Assembly (NCBI RefSeq): GCF_030272615.1
Contig: NC_081409.1
Location: forward strand, 19,596,260 to 19,658,259
DNA from: Cryptomeria japonica
Taxonomy: Eukaryota > Streptophyta > Pinopsida > Cupressales > Cupressaceae
Reading direction: 5' to 3'
Length of the DNA: 62,000 nucleotides
Shown here: in pieces, positions 32,220 to 44,661 of the stretch
How positions within the stretch are numbered: the stretch's first letter is position 1
Layout of the letters: every line of letters starts with the position of its first letter
Program-made: the position numbers and the translations under genes
Notes under the pieces: model-generated
Seen by the model: only the letters and a program-made list of their open reading frames with translations
Database searches by the model: none
What the model was told of the DNA's origin: nothing

Positions 32220-32340
32220 TTACTACACATACAAATGTGTAGCATCTTTCCTGTATCTGTACAAAATTTGTAAAATCATAAAAATGACATCAAGAGCTTA
32301 TTTCATGTCGGATTCACCATTTGTTTCATGCTTAAAAAAC
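32220..32340 (-). pseudogene. Plant mobile domain fragment, copy 3 (truncated)
   Basis: Only the 3' end of the PMD piece and the downstream non-coding block remain; homology stops at about 32330 inside the segment encoding QMVNPT. Confidence 0.55.
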
Positions 32341-33448
32341 ATAAATGCTAAAATAGGAAATAAGGACACTCATAGAATCCTTCTATTAAAGAAAATTCAA
32401 ACATAAATCAATGAAATAAGATGCATGAATGAAAGAATTAAATAATGAACATAATTGAAAACCCCCTCAATTGCATTGTAGCTTCCATTGCTCTTCACCA
32501 GAATTGTGTGGTTGATTGACTCTTAGGTGTTGCACTGGAATTCCTGCATAAGATAGACACAATAATTTTGAAGACTGTGATTCTCTGATTCTAGATTCTA
32601 GATTCTAGATTCTAGATTCTAGGAAAATTGATGTGAAATGAGGTTGAATTTATAAATTTTTTAGATAGATTGGGTGAGAAATTGAACTGAAGTGTTGATT
32701 GATACTTAAACTGATTTTGATTGATCAGTTAAGTGGATTGATTGATCTGTTAACTCATTTGATTAATCTGTTAACAAGATTGATCAGATAGTTGACTCAA
32801 TTGATTGATTAGAAAATTGAATTGATTAGGAAGATGACTAAATTGATTATCTAGTTGACTAGATTGATTGAGGAGAAGATTGAATTGATTGATTAGTCAA
32901 AAAGGTGATTTGGAGTAAAAGGGGGGATTGGAGAGTTAACTGATTTGATGAGCCAGACCTGATTTTCAACATGTGTTGTAGGATTTTGAATTGAAATTCA
33001 ATTTCATTCTTATTTGGATTTGATTTTTGAATGATGAAATGCACATGAGATTGACTGAAATTTATTGAAATTCAGATTTGGTGAAATGTGAATTTGGGAG
33101 AAATGAAATTAGATGAAATTAATGAAAATTCAAATTTGGGGATTTGGAAGAATAAGTTAATTAATTAAATAATTTAAATAAAATTATTTAATCTTTAGAA
33201 ATATAATTAATTAAATAATTATAAAGATGATTTAATTAGGGGAATTAATCACAATTAATTAAATAATTAATATTTGAGAATGGGGGTTAATGATGAATAA
33301 AAAGAAATTGGATAATTAGTAATGAGAAAGGTGATGATTTGAATTAATAAGAAGAATTAAATAGCTTAATTAAATAATTAAATAATTATTCAATTAATTA
33401 GGACGAATAATTAGTGTGTGATTAATGAGACATTTTTAGGTGTCTACA
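32341..33448 (-). mobile_element. Outer part of C1 5' LTR
   Basis: On the minus strand it starts TGTAGACACCTAAAAATGTC at 33448, then AT-rich ATTAATTAAATAATT-type sequence. It aligns in order with 43440-44645 of C2, where a purine tract precedes the same start. No ORF. Confidence 0.65.
32587..32621. repeat. (GATTCTA)5 microsatellite
   Basis: Five perfect 7-bp units; absent from the matching part of C2 near 43560. Confidence 0.9.
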
Positions 33449-33900
33449 CTTTGTATTTCAGTAGGATTGGTGTCTTAACTATTGAGTTAGTGCTCATATC
33501 TTTATGTTGGGGATTGGTGTCTCTAGTGGGTTGGTGCCTACAAACACAATAGTTGATTGGTGTCCCTAGTAGGCTGGTGCCTACTTTAAATTGTAAGTGA
33601 TTCATTTATTTATGAGGATGGATTTGGGCAGTAGATCCAAGCAACTAATCTTATCATGGTTTTTCCCCTCTTGGGTTTCCATATGTATCTAGTGTTTATT
33701 GTGTGGATGTGTATTCTTTTATGCTGTTTAATTGCTACATGATAAGAAGATTGGATTAAGTTACTTTGATGTTTCATGTTCTATGGTTGGAAAAGTGGTA
33801 TTTGATGATTATTGTTTTATTGAGTTGAAATTGGGATATATTGATTCACCCACCCCCTTAGTATATTGTGTGCCCTTCAATTCGTATCAAAGTTAAGTTC
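33449..33900 (+). mobile_element. Copia LTR 3' fragment with primer site
   Basis: The last ~430 bp of a Copia LTR: the shared TCATGGTTTTTCCCC / GGGTTTCCATA block at about 33656-33682, then TTGATTCACCCACCCCCTTA near the end. The LTR ends at 33879, and TCGTATCAAAGTTAAGTTC (33882-33900), a decayed initiator tRNA-Met primer site, follows. The upstream end abuts the C1 LTR start. The interior after about 34030 switches to Gypsy sequence. Confidence 0.65.
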
Positions 33901-34034
33901 CTCGGATAAAGCTTAATATCTTGAGGTAGATCTAAGACAACACACTTAATAGCTTAATATTATTATCAATTGATGCAAATATTCTTCTTTGGATCTAATT
34001 TTTCTATTAGTCATTTCCCATTCAATTACTCTAT

Positions 34035-34640
34035 TTTTTATGTTATAAAACAATGGAGAACTTATTAAATGGGAAGACACTTCAAAGTTAATATAGATAA
34101 TGCTAGTTTAAATATTCTTTAGAACATATATTATCTTATGAAGAGCAACAAAAAATGGTCACTAATATATTGGGATATGAATTTGAGATTGTATATAAGA
34201 AAGGGAAGGAAAATGTTGTGGTTGATGCCCTATCTAGAAAGGATGAGATGGATGAAGCTTTATTGTGTCATTTCAATATTACAAGTAAATTAGGTACCAG
34301 AAGCCAAATTAGAGTGACAAAATGATGTTGCTATAAGTAATCTAATTCCACAATTTTATAGAATGATTCCAATAGTCATTATAAACTGTTTTAATGTAAG
34401 GAAGATGCCTTGTGATATAAGGGGTAATTGTACCTATGCAAGAATTTCGTTCTTAAAAAAAAGATTCTCATAGAGCTTCATGAATCTCTCTCTCAAATCT
34501 TAATAATTCAAGAGCAATCAAGTTGAGAAGTATGAAAGCATCATAAAAAATGCATAAATCTACTATCAAGTATCATTTATTTTTTATGATTCATCATTAT
34601 AATAGTGTTGTACTAAACTTTTGTTGGGATTAATGAGATC
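34035..34640 (+). pseudogene. Gypsy RNase H and integrase zinc-region remnant
   Basis: Reads WRTYLMGRHFKVNIDNASLN, then after a frame change EEQQKMVTNILGYEFEIVYK and KGKENVVVDALSRKDE, the classic end of Ty3/Gypsy RNase H. A degraded stretch (VLKKKILIELHES) matches the start of the integrase zinc-binding region. Several indels and stops follow. The core integrase is not recognisable. Confidence 0.75.
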
Positions 34641-35480
34641 AATTCAACATCACCTTATGTGAGATTCAAGTAAGGGTTTCATGCCCAAGGTAACCATTTT
34701 AATTTATGTTGTTTATTTGCCTCTTATTGTAAGGGAGTATGTAATAATTTTCATCACCATTCATTATTGTTGTGGAGGTGAGATCACCAACATGGAGTTT
34801 GACTTAGGTAAGCCCCTATACAACATAATCTATTCCCCTCTTTCATGTGTATAGGTACATATAGAGAAAATAGTGACAAATAGTCTCGGACTTTGAGCAA
34901 CAAAAAAATCAAACGCTAGAGCTGGGCACTAGTGTCTAAACATTATTTCTTGAAATTTTAAGGTCAACAGTCTAGTAGCCTCTTGACCCCATTTCCAATA
35001 CCATTTTATGATGGAACAACCTCCAGGACAATAACGTCTAGCACTTTAGTCTGATGCAATCACCATCAAATGTGAGCACCAAGTTCTTCTTTGTATCTCA
35101 TTTATAGATATGTAACTTTCCCATGTATTTCTATTCAATATTTTTGTACTCTATCAATCTTGCTCAATTTATCCCTCTGTATCCTTTTTCATTACACACA
35201 TAATCAACTAGTCCAAATTAAATTGCAATCAACAAAAGTTCAAGTCAAAGACATCATGACTCTTTCTCGTGGATAGAAAACCAAGCCCGCTTACATCTCT
35301 AATGTTGTATGGGAGAAGTATTGACCTAGGTTAATGCATTGGTTACTCTGAGGTTTCTTTTCCTACACATCAAATATCTACATTGTTTTATTTCATAACA
35401 GTAGTCTCGGTGGATAGATTGGCTACCACTACTAGAATGCTTGATTAGCTTGAGGAAAATGATTCTTTGATGAGGGGGTA
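34641..35480 (+). other. Degenerate Gypsy 3' interior, no readable gene
   Basis: No sustained frame. It ends GATGAGGGGGTA (35470-35480), a plausible polypurine tract for the LTR that follows. Confidence 0.4.
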
Positions 35481-35830
35481 TGCTATGCCCTTAATCTTAG
35501 AGTATATACAATGTTATGAGTAGTTGGCTTGTTGCTATCTTAACTCTTAATTAAGTCATATTAACATTATTATTGCTATTTAGCTATTTAGGCCATCTTA
35601 ATTCTTATATGTGGTTATCTAAGTTGGGTTGGGTAATATCCTAAGCATAAGTAGGGTATATATAGAAGGTAGTGAGTATTTTTTTTTTATCATTAGATTG
35701 TGAATTAAGGTTTATTGGAGATATTTGGAGGCTTTACCCCTAGAAGTGACTTGTTATTCTTAGCTATTATCAATAATTTTTAAGCATATTTTATATTATA
35801 TCATTCTCTTGTGTAAGTTATTTCATTACA
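35481..35830 (+). mobile_element. Short Gypsy-type 3' LTR candidate
   Basis: 350 bp from TGCTATGCCC to TTTCATTACA (TG...CA), preceded by a purine tract and by Gypsy coding remnants in the same direction. It contains a TATATATAG promoter-like site near 35650. No partner copy is present, so the limits are inferred from termini. Confidence 0.45.
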
Positions 35831-37459
35831 CAATGACTACAACTACTTAGAAATCATGTCAAATATAGTTAGAAGATGGAGGAGCACACATTGTTAGATT
35901 AAAAAAGATCAACAATCATTGAATACATTGATCTTCATCACACTTCAAACTTGCTAAGGTAGTCTATACTCACATACATAACCAATCCTCAATCACTTAG
36001 AAGACACAAATGAACCATTTAGCTTGGGTATTTGTCAACAAGTTAACAAACATGTAGAAGAAAAAGGTAAAAACTAAGGCAAGTATTTTGAATTTCTCAA
36101 GAGGCATTATAAATAGATTTCCAGGAATGCAAACCAAACTCTCAAATAAGGAAACAAAGAAGGAAAATTCACATCGAGATAAAAGATTTTTACCAAACCT
36201 CAACAAATCGATCTTGACAAAAATTACTTTAACCAAGACAAAATTACTGAAAATAAATAATTAAAAAAAAAAAGAAAAAAAAACAATTCGTAAAACCATA
36301 ATTAATATTTCTTAAATCAAATATCAAACCAATCCCATATGAAATTTGATAACTCCTTCACTTGAAGTCCAAAGATTCTAATGACCAGGGGTAAAGTGGG
36401 TGGCTATTGGTACATGTGAAATTTATTAATGAGTTTTTAGTTGTCATTTTTTAGTTTCTGCAAAATTAAAAATTGAAAGATTAAATGAGAAAGAAGTGAA
36501 CGATAATTGAAACATAGAGGATAACTGATACTCTTCCCTTACCATACTTAACATTTCCTTCCTAAGAAATACCCCACTTTCTTTTTCAAGAACATTCAAA
36601 TTTAGGAAAAGTGCACCTAACTATATCATGGATTTTGTCTCCAACCAAGACAATTAGGTAATCTGCATGCCCACTAAGAATAAGAATGATAATTGTGTGC
36701 CCAATTATGTATGTATGCATGTAGAGTAACTTAGACTTGAAATTACAAACAAAAGTTTGTTGAAACAACAAACAACATGAGTTGGCAAGCATGCAAAATT
36801 GCTTTCTTACTCACTTGAGTACGTTGCATACCAAAGAGCATGCAAACTTTAGTCAACCTTACCGTAAAAAGATTGTTTGAAGAATTCAGTGCGAAGAATC
36901 AAGTAAATCACATGAACAAAACTACTTATTTGTGTAAGCTTTTAATTAATAATTAGTTACTGCGCCAGCATTGGGTAAAAAGACGTTGTCAATTGACAAT
37001 AGCTTTTGACCTACCTTCACCCATGTGACTCTTGACGTACTGAAAATGACAACGCAAGCGTGTGGCATAAATGCTCTAATTGCTTAAGAATATAATATTG
37101 TATCTTTTTTAAGTATTGAACAAAAAAGTTATAATTAATAATAAAGGGATATTATAAATTTAAGTGGAATCATGTGGGCTCATTAATAATATTAAAGTTA
37201 TTCTATATAATGATACTATCTATTCAGACATCATGATGCATCATATATGTTTGTGAGAAACATTTGTATTCATTAGATATTTTTTCTATTTTTTTTTTAA
37301 TTGAATAAAGAAAATTTATTAGAATATTGTCTTATTAGAAAGAACAACTTTGAGATAGTTGAACTTTCATCAATTCTACTGAAAACAAAATTTGATTTGC
37401 ATGTCGTTAAAATTTTTCTTTAAAATGCTGCAAAATACACTAGCTCTCAAACTTACTTT
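35831..37459. other. AT-rich stretch, no gene seen
   Basis: Scattered short frames on both strands have no recognisable protein features or family motifs. No repeats shared with the rest of the window were noticed. Confidence 0.5.
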
Positions 37460-37486
37460 TATATATATATATATATATATATATAA
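37460..37486. repeat. (AT)n microsatellite
   Basis: About 13 AT units, flanked by TTTT and AAAA so that the whole can fold back on itself. Confidence 0.9.
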
Positions 37487-39109
37487 AAGTTGATTTGTTC
37501 GAGTTCAAGAATCCTAGAGATGGTAGGGACCCTACTGATAAGATATAGTAGGGGTAGTAATGAGAGCTATACATCTATCCTAGGGGCTCTACAACCTACC
37601 ATATAAAGGGTTGAATTGGTCTTTAATAGAATTTAATGAGGAAAGGGTTGTTAATATAGTTGAGACGACCACTCCGACCATATAGGGGAAAGGACCAGTA
37701 GTTGTGCACCCTAACTTCGCGCTTCTCAAAATCCTACTTGGAAATTTCAAATCACTCTGATTTTTTTACAATAGCTTACTTGGCAAGTCCACTACTTATA
37801 ACTAAGGTTTCAGGGCCACATCATCAAATATGATGCCACATCAGCATGCTTTTTGCCAAGGTGTCCAAAACAGCCCCCCCAAAAAGTGAGACCAATAGGC
37901 ATGCGAAAGAGACCCCAATAATTGTGCAGCTGATATGGCATCACCTGATTGGTTACTTTTTACAATATTAGTACATTTCTTAACAACTATTGGTACATTT
38001 TCTAACAACTGTTGGTACATTTCCTAACAAAAATTGATATTTTTTGTTTCAAACAATAGATTTTATTTGTTCAATTTTTGGAACAAAAGGTATCAACAAC
38101 CCTCACAACAATTGGTACATGCTCAACTATTGAATCATTTCCCATAGTCAACTCCATGACATATTGCCCTTTGCATCCTTCTATATATATAATTATATAA
38201 TAAATATATTTATATAATATAATATACAAAAATATTATATTGCAATATACATTTATATTATACTCTATTATATATATGATATATTTATAATATATATTAT
38301 TAATAACATATTCTATATTTTTAGAAGCATTAATACACCACTTTCACTAGAGCATTTGACTAGAAGGACAATGAAGTTGATAGAGCATCATTGATAAGGG
38401 ATCATTTGGACAAGATAAAATATGATCGATATGCTATTTATTTGAAGTAAAAAATAATTTCAACCAATATCAACAAGACTTAAATACTTGGACAACAATT
38501 GATGAAAGGAAGATGTTTTTATAAATATTCAATCCAATTTTAAATTTTTCATAAACATTTATTTAAGTTAGTTGAATTCCCTGAACTCTTCTAATTTTAG
38601 AAATATATAAAGTTAAGAGGACAATATTTGAAATTAGCATCAGCGTTGACTAATATGTTGAGGTTATATATTTACTAAAGCTTGATTAATTAAAAAAACA
38701 TTTATTAGGATGTAGAGTTTTTTATATCATTTATTAAATTTAAAAGTTGAATATCAATTAATTAAAGTTGTTTCTATTTATCAAATAACGTTTTCACGTA
38801 TTATTATTGTTTAGGTTCTTTGATTCCATCAAGAGATTATAGTTTAATTAGTTGAGCACAATTAGTGAGTGTGATGGTATGTTCTTTGACTATATCATCT
38901 ATCGAGGTTCAAAACTCTCAAAGATACACTAATAAGAGGGTTTTCCCATTAACTCTATCGATTGATAATGTTGTGTCACCCCCTACCCTTCCCACTCTCT
39001 CTCCCTTCCTCTCCTTGACCCTCTTTTTAAACCAATCCTAGTCTCACAGATTGTGATCCGAAATGTTGATACAAAAAAATACTCACATAGTATAATCTAG
39101 AAAAAATAG
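37487..39109. other. AT-rich stretch with a 22-bp minisatellite
   Basis: No gene seen. About 37967-38040 holds three to four diverged 22-bp units of TTGGTACATTTTCTAACAAC. About 38180-38310 is nearly pure A/T. Confidence 0.5.
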
Positions 39110-39300
39110 CTTTAAGAAATGATATGATTCTGTTAAGGCTTTGGGTTCTTCCCATGTATGTCCGAGGTTCAACTCTTGACGACCGGGTTTTGTCTATTCA
39201 CTAGATTGTTCAAGCCCGGCCTCGCTAACCCTAGAGGATTAGTCTCACACCAAGTCACCCGAGATTGGGATTGTGGGGACACCCCAGATAAAGAAAAAAA
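39110..39300 (+). mobile_element. Possible tRNA-derived SINE
   Basis: GGTTCAACTCT at 39166-39176 fits the pol III B-box consensus (GGTTCRANNCY). TGTTAAGG about 35 bp upstream is a weak A-box region. An A-rich tail (AAAGAAAAAAAG) ends the unit near 39300. No clear target repeats were found and no second copy is present in the window. Confidence 0.35.
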
Positions 39301-41288
39301 GATACACCATACAGAAAATGTCTGCAAAGAAGATACCCAACACTATTTAACTCTCACCGAAAAATATATCAACTTAAACTTATACTCCATTTTTAAACAA
39401 CACAAATAATTGAAATTTAACATACCCTCAAACCAAAAAGATAAAAATAAAATTTCTCCACCCCCTAACCTCCTCAGTGTATACTCAACTCCACCTTGAC
39501 TCTGAACCCAAAAGCCCTAAAAGTGGATAAAGAGCATCATACCTAACAATTGGTAAATTGGGAGAATGGAAACCAGCTAATAAGAATATGGTGCTCTAAT
39601 GGTCATGTCACAATCATGTCTTAAATAACACTATTTCTAATTAAACCGTAAGCTGTACTCTCCAGCCTTTCCTCCACGGTCACATGGCAGATTAGTCGTC
39701 GTTGCCAATGATACCCTATAGAAAGAGGAGGGACAAAGTACACTAGGGTGCCTTGTTTAAAATTTGTTCTTTTCTTGTCCCAAAACACATTTATTTTTTT
39801 AAACAACCGACAACTTTCCCTCGAAAGGAGAGTACAAACACTCCCATAGGTCCTTGGGCCCACTTGTGTTTTATTACAACTGTGAAGGCATGTGTCGAGT
39901 GGGTTCCACTAGCAATTAAAGCTAAGAAATACAAATATTATATTATAAACTAGTTGGGCATTAAATGTGAATTTCATCATGAAAGGAGTGTGTTTTAATG
40001 GTCTCTTTTTAGGAGCCCAATGTTGTATAGAGAGAGATCCAATGCTAATGCTAATTAGGGTTTCCAAGTGGTCACCATGGACCCCACACAACTATGACCT
40101 AGGATATGAAAACCCTAAACTACACAAATGTCTCTGTCAACATGGTTTTTTATATATAAAAAATGGTGGTGTGTCATTGTCATTGAAGTGGGGAACATAG
40201 TTGTGGAGAGCTTTTTCGATTGCACTTTCCCAATAGTATATAACATTCCACGAGATTTTCAACTTGCCTAAGATTTCACAATCATATTTATGATTATATT
40301 AAAGGAGCTGCATTGCAATTATCAAGGTAGAAAAGGTGAAAGTCTCAAAACCCAAGGAAAATACATGTGCAACAACAATTTTTTTTTTGAAGTCTTTCAA
40401 TGTAGGTACAATACATACACTTGAATTTAAATAGTCATTATAATATATTTTATAGTTATCTCAAGAAGATTCTCTTAGGAATTTGTTCACCTACCCCACA
40501 AACTTTTAGTATCCCTGCACCTTCAATCATCATTTATGCCTTTCTTAGTTTGTCTCGAGCCAAATTAGTTATCTATGGTAAGAAACACAAATACCCATTA
40601 CTTTGGAGCAAATGCACAACATTCTTCTTGAGTAGCATACATTAATGTTCTTCTCTTCAAAACAAGTGCTTTAATTTTACTATAATGTAATGTGGACTTT
40701 TTTTTTTTTCCTCTTTAAAGTCATTTTTAAGGAAAAGACCAAATTTTACCCTTATAAGCAATACTGGTCATTGGAAGTTGTGATTTAAAAAAGGCATATA
40801 ATACATTTGAATATGAAAGTGGTGTGCACTTTAAAGTTGCATAGTACTTTCATAACGGAATGGGATGGAATGCAAATGCTACTCACACACAACTACCTCC
40901 CCAATCCCAAAACATTGAGATCCCAAAGTAGTCTATTTATCAATCATAATTTTGGCTTAGTGATGGATGGGAAATTCCATTTTACAATAAAAGTTATTTT
41001 CATATTTGTTTGACATCACATGGCCCCTTAGGCATGTGAAGGATGGGACTAAATGGATTAGGTAGCACATGAATTTATATAATACACCTTTGGAACAAAA
41101 AATACTCGCAATTGTATTATTCTAAAATATATTTGTATTTAAATAAAATGTCATTTTAAAATGAGGATGTTTTAACTTTTTTTTATCTTAAAAATAAGAT
41201 ATTATTATAGGACATCTAAATATAAGGCAATAATAAAAGATCTAGCAATTTAATAAGAGGTGTTTTAAATTATAAATCAAAGTTGAAC
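39301..41288. other. Unassigned stretch, no gene seen
   Basis: Mixed-composition sequence with GGGTTT/CACATG patches but no sustained frame or TE motif. It could be low-copy intergenic DNA. Confidence 0.45.
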
Positions 41289-41840
41289 GGGTGTTGTATG
41301 TTGGTTATTTGACAAAAACTGTGGCATTCCTTTCTTGCTTATAAATTTTCAAAATCTAGTTAAACATATAAAAAGGAAATATTTGAACATAATATTTATT
41401 TATTATGTATTTCATAGACAAGATAACATCATATTCCAACATAATCCCCTTTGATGACAAAAGAACTAGCAAGGTCATCTCTTGGTGGGAAAGACATCTC
41501 AAACTTGCATCCTAATATTTTGATACCACAACTTGGTAGGGGCATAATTCCTAGGTGAAAACTTTTGCTACATAATAAGTAGCAATATAATTTAGGTGTT
41601 GCATGCTAGTTGTTTCACAAAATGTTTGGCATCCCTTTCTTATTTATAAAGTTTCAAAAACCAACTATAAATCTAAATTCTGTTTTAAAATATTAACAAA
41701 TAGTTTATTCATTATTTATTTCATGAACAAGATAGCATTATATTGCAACATACTCACCCTTGATTATGTGAGAACTAGCTGCTTGTTCCTTGTTACAAAA
41801 TGTGTCTCAAAATTGTATTATAATATTTTGATAAAAAACT
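41289..41840 (-). repeat. ~307-bp tandem duplication of a Copia 3' tail
   Basis: 41289-41525 and 41596-41835 align (GTGTTG.ATG.T.GTT; TTCATAGACAAGATA versus TTCATGAACAAGATA; AATATTTTGATA). On the minus strand the first copy reads CATCAAAGGGGATTATGTTGG, a Copia-type purine tract running into an LTR start, so the unit looks like a duplicated interior/LTR boundary. Confidence 0.5.
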
Positions 41841-41948
41841 AAGACACGATCTAATTCCAGAAGCAGCTCCAAAACTTTTTAATAACTAATTGTGGAGATA
41901 TTATAAAATCATATTTTGATTTGTTGATTAATTAAAATTTGTTGTAAC

Positions 41949-43034
41949 CGTTGGTATTATGGATGATTGTGTCATGTGTTGCATTGGTTTTGTCATTGAT
42001 GTCAACACTTGTCTTCTTGGAGGTTTACATTATGTTCACTGGTATGGTTAGTGGCTTATGCACGGTCACCGGTATATGTTCACCAGCAGGTTATATTGTT
42101 CACCGACAACGATGATAACTTGGAGATCATTTGGTTATGTCGAAGACATGGATTGGAAGTTTGTTTTTGGTGTTTTTCCTATTGGTCTAATCGGGTTAAT
42201 AGATTTGCCTTTACCGACAGATAAATCTAGGTTATGGATTGGTACATGTTATCTATTCCAGATCAACATGACACGTTATGGAGATTGTTTTATTGATTGG
42301 TTATTATGGTAAATGTATTGAGCCGACATGTTGTATAGCATCAAGACTCATTTGTAATTGATTTAATTGTAATATCTTTAGTGAGCCGACCTATTCATTT
42401 GGTCTTAGGTTTTGTATATATGATTGTAAGATCTTAGTCAAGATCGTGGTAATCATGAGTGAGTGTGGATATTGAAGAGCGAAAATAAGAAGATCCTTGT
42501 GTGAATCACACAAACATTATTTGAAGGTTGAAGGAAGGTTATGAAGGTGTTTTGACACTCATGTTTATAGATTAATCAGTACTGAATCCAGCATTGGAGA
42601 TGCTATTTTGAGTAGTATATTATCATTAGATTTAACCATCCAATTGTGTAGTCAGTGTGACTCCTAATTTGTGATTGAGCAGTGAGCTCTAGGCAGTTGG
42701 CCTTTCTGCATGTGCAGACCCTATTTGTACACACATACTATCTGCAGTAGTATCATCTGATTGTGGGTAAGGTTTCCCGCCGTAGTTTTTCCCTTACCGG
42801 GTTTCCACGTCAAAATTTCTGTGTTATGTGTTGTGGATGTTGTTTCTCTTTATGTTTCATGCATTAAGTTAAATCGATACTGCTATATCTATTAATCTAT
42901 TTTACCGGCACTTAAGTTTGGTTTACCAACATTAAGGTTAAATTGGAATAACTTGCATTTGGATTACAATTTATTGACAACTAGTTCACAACTGATTCAC
43001 CCCCCCTCTCAGTTGTCCTTCCTGGGACCTAACA
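41949..43034 (+). mobile_element. Solo Copia LTR with target repeats
   Basis: 1086 bp from CGTTGGTATTATGG (first base T to C) to CCTGGGACCTAACA, flanked by perfect GTAAC repeats (41944-41948 and 43035-43039). It contains GTAGTTTTTCCC / GGGTTTCCACG at 42783-42810 and the C run before CTCAGTTG. No primer site or interior follows, so the element was lost by recombination between its two LTRs. Its start resembles the LTR of A. Confidence 0.9.
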
Positions 43035-43039
43035 GTAAC

Positions 43040-44645
43040 AAACCCACCTAGTCTATTAATAAAACTCAAACATAGTTCTTTATACTTTTTACCAAAAGAA
43101 AATCATAAACTATGTTTTTTTTTTTAATTTTCCAATGCACAACTTGCAAGATAAATCAAATCATAGTACAAAATGTCAATATACCATCTGTCAAAATAAC
43201 TCATTTTCACATGTCAAGTTCATATTTTTCTTTTGGTACAACAAGATATAATGTCTATTAAATTTCACATCTTACATAGACAAAGATTACAATGATCAAT
43301 GATATAGTACTATCTGTCGTATGCTTAAAATCATCATTTCTTAACTAGAAATAATAAGGAAAATCATGAATCCCTATTCTAACTAATAATTCAAACAACA
43401 TCAATAGAATAACACAATCAAAGCAATAAGGATGTAAAATATCAATTAAGACTCCATATCTCATGATTGCATATGGTTTCCATTGTTCTTCTCTTCTTCA
43501 TGGTATGATGGCTCTCAGATATTGCACTGGCAACCTACAATTGACACAAAGATTCAAAGTTCGTGATTGTTGAAAATGGAAAATTGATGCCGAATTTATA
43601 GATTATTGGGGAAAATTGAATTAGAGATGGAACATAATGATTAAGAGGTGGAACTCAAGTGAGCTCACATGTTGATTGATAGTTGAACTACTGATTTGGA
43701 GGTGGAACAAAATAGATTGAATAAATTAATTAAGTTAATTGATTGAGAAAAAAGTTGATTGAAAGATGAAAAATAATGATTGGAGGGGAATTGAATAATG
43801 CCAAAGAAAACTTTATTTAGAAAAAGCTAACTAGAAGAAAGAAAAAAAATGATTGGAGAGAATTAAAAAAATAACGCAATTAATCAATTAATTGAAATAA
43901 TCAATTAAAATAGATAGAATAGTTGACTGATTGAAAGCTAGATTTGGAAAAAATCAAAGTGGAAGATAGAAATAGAGATTGAAAAGATAATTGAATTAAT
44001 TAATTTAGCATGTGCTTGCACTTTGACTTTGATTTTCAATTTAATCTCTGCATGAGATTTAATTCAAATATTGAATTTATTTTAAATTCAATTTTGTTAT
44101 TTGAATATATTTAGAACTTGACTTTGATTTCCAATTTGATCTTTGAAATCATGCACATGTATTTGAATTTAGATGAAATTAGAAGAATATGAATTTGAAT
44201 TTGGAGAATTAATGAAATTAGAAGAACTAAATGAAATTAAATGAAATTAGATGAAATTAGAATTTGGGGACTTGGAATTTGAATTTAAATTAGAAGAATT
44301 AATGAAATTAAATGAAATTAGAATTTGGGGATTTGGAATTGGAATTTGAAGAATAAATTAGTTAATTAAATAATTTAAAGAAACTGTTTAATTATTTAGA
44401 AATTAAATTTAATTAAATAATAAAGATTATTTAAATTAAAGGATTAAAATCACAATTAATTAAATAATTAATATTTAAAAAAGGGTAAATGATTAATTGA
44501 TTACGATAGAATTTGATACAGGATAATTAGTAAGATGATGAAGAAATATGATTTTAGAAGAATAAGATTAATTAAATTAATTAAAGAATTAAAGAATAAT
44601 TTGATCAATTAGATATGATCAATGAGACATTTTTAGGTGTCTATA
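43040..44645 (-). mobile_element. 3' LTR (outer part) of Gypsy element C2
   Basis: On the minus strand it starts TATAGACACCTAAAAATGTC at 44645, directly after a purine tract. It aligns with C1 32400-33448, including the ATTGCACTGGCAACCTaCA / TTGCACTGGAATTCCTGCA segment. It is AT-rich and non-coding. The rest of the LTR probably continues beyond the solo LTR at 41948, but I could not follow it. Confidence 0.6.
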
Positions 44646-44661
44646 TTTGCCCCTCTTTGAG
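44646..44661 (-). other. Polypurine tract of C2
   Basis: The minus strand reads CTCAAAGAGGGGCAAA against the LTR start. Confidence 0.65.

Larger units (their letters stand above)
29440..32340 (-). repeat. ~1.07-kb tandem array carrying plant mobile domain fragments
   Basis: Three copies of a 1066-1087 bp unit. The marker ATAGAATCAATCAATtATGA and its neighbours recur at about 29597, 30683 and 31752, and the CATAAAAATGACATCA block at about 30124, 31190 and 32278. Each unit has one exon-like piece with a basic cluster, one PMD piece (the third truncated), and a stretch of short repeats built on ACAAATGCGAATTA. Copies differ by many substitutions. It lies inside C1 sequence on both sides. Confidence 0.8.

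Noticed and set aside
29440-32340. CRISPR-like regular repeats
   Set aside because: The short motifs are diverged, spacing is irregular, and they sit in a 1.07-kb tandem unit of a plant genome.
32587-32621. Interstitial telomere repeat
   Set aside because: The unit is 7 bp but GATTCTA is not the plant telomere sequence TTTAGGG in any phase.
39621-40200. Several 60-80 codon frames on both strands suggesting a low-copy gene
   Set aside because: Frames overlap on opposite strands, are short, and show no domain, signal peptide or codon pattern. I could not support a gene.
42009-42312. Two open frames of 71 and 84 codons that might be a small host gene
   Set aside because: Both lie inside the solo LTR defined by GTAAC repeats and have no protein features.
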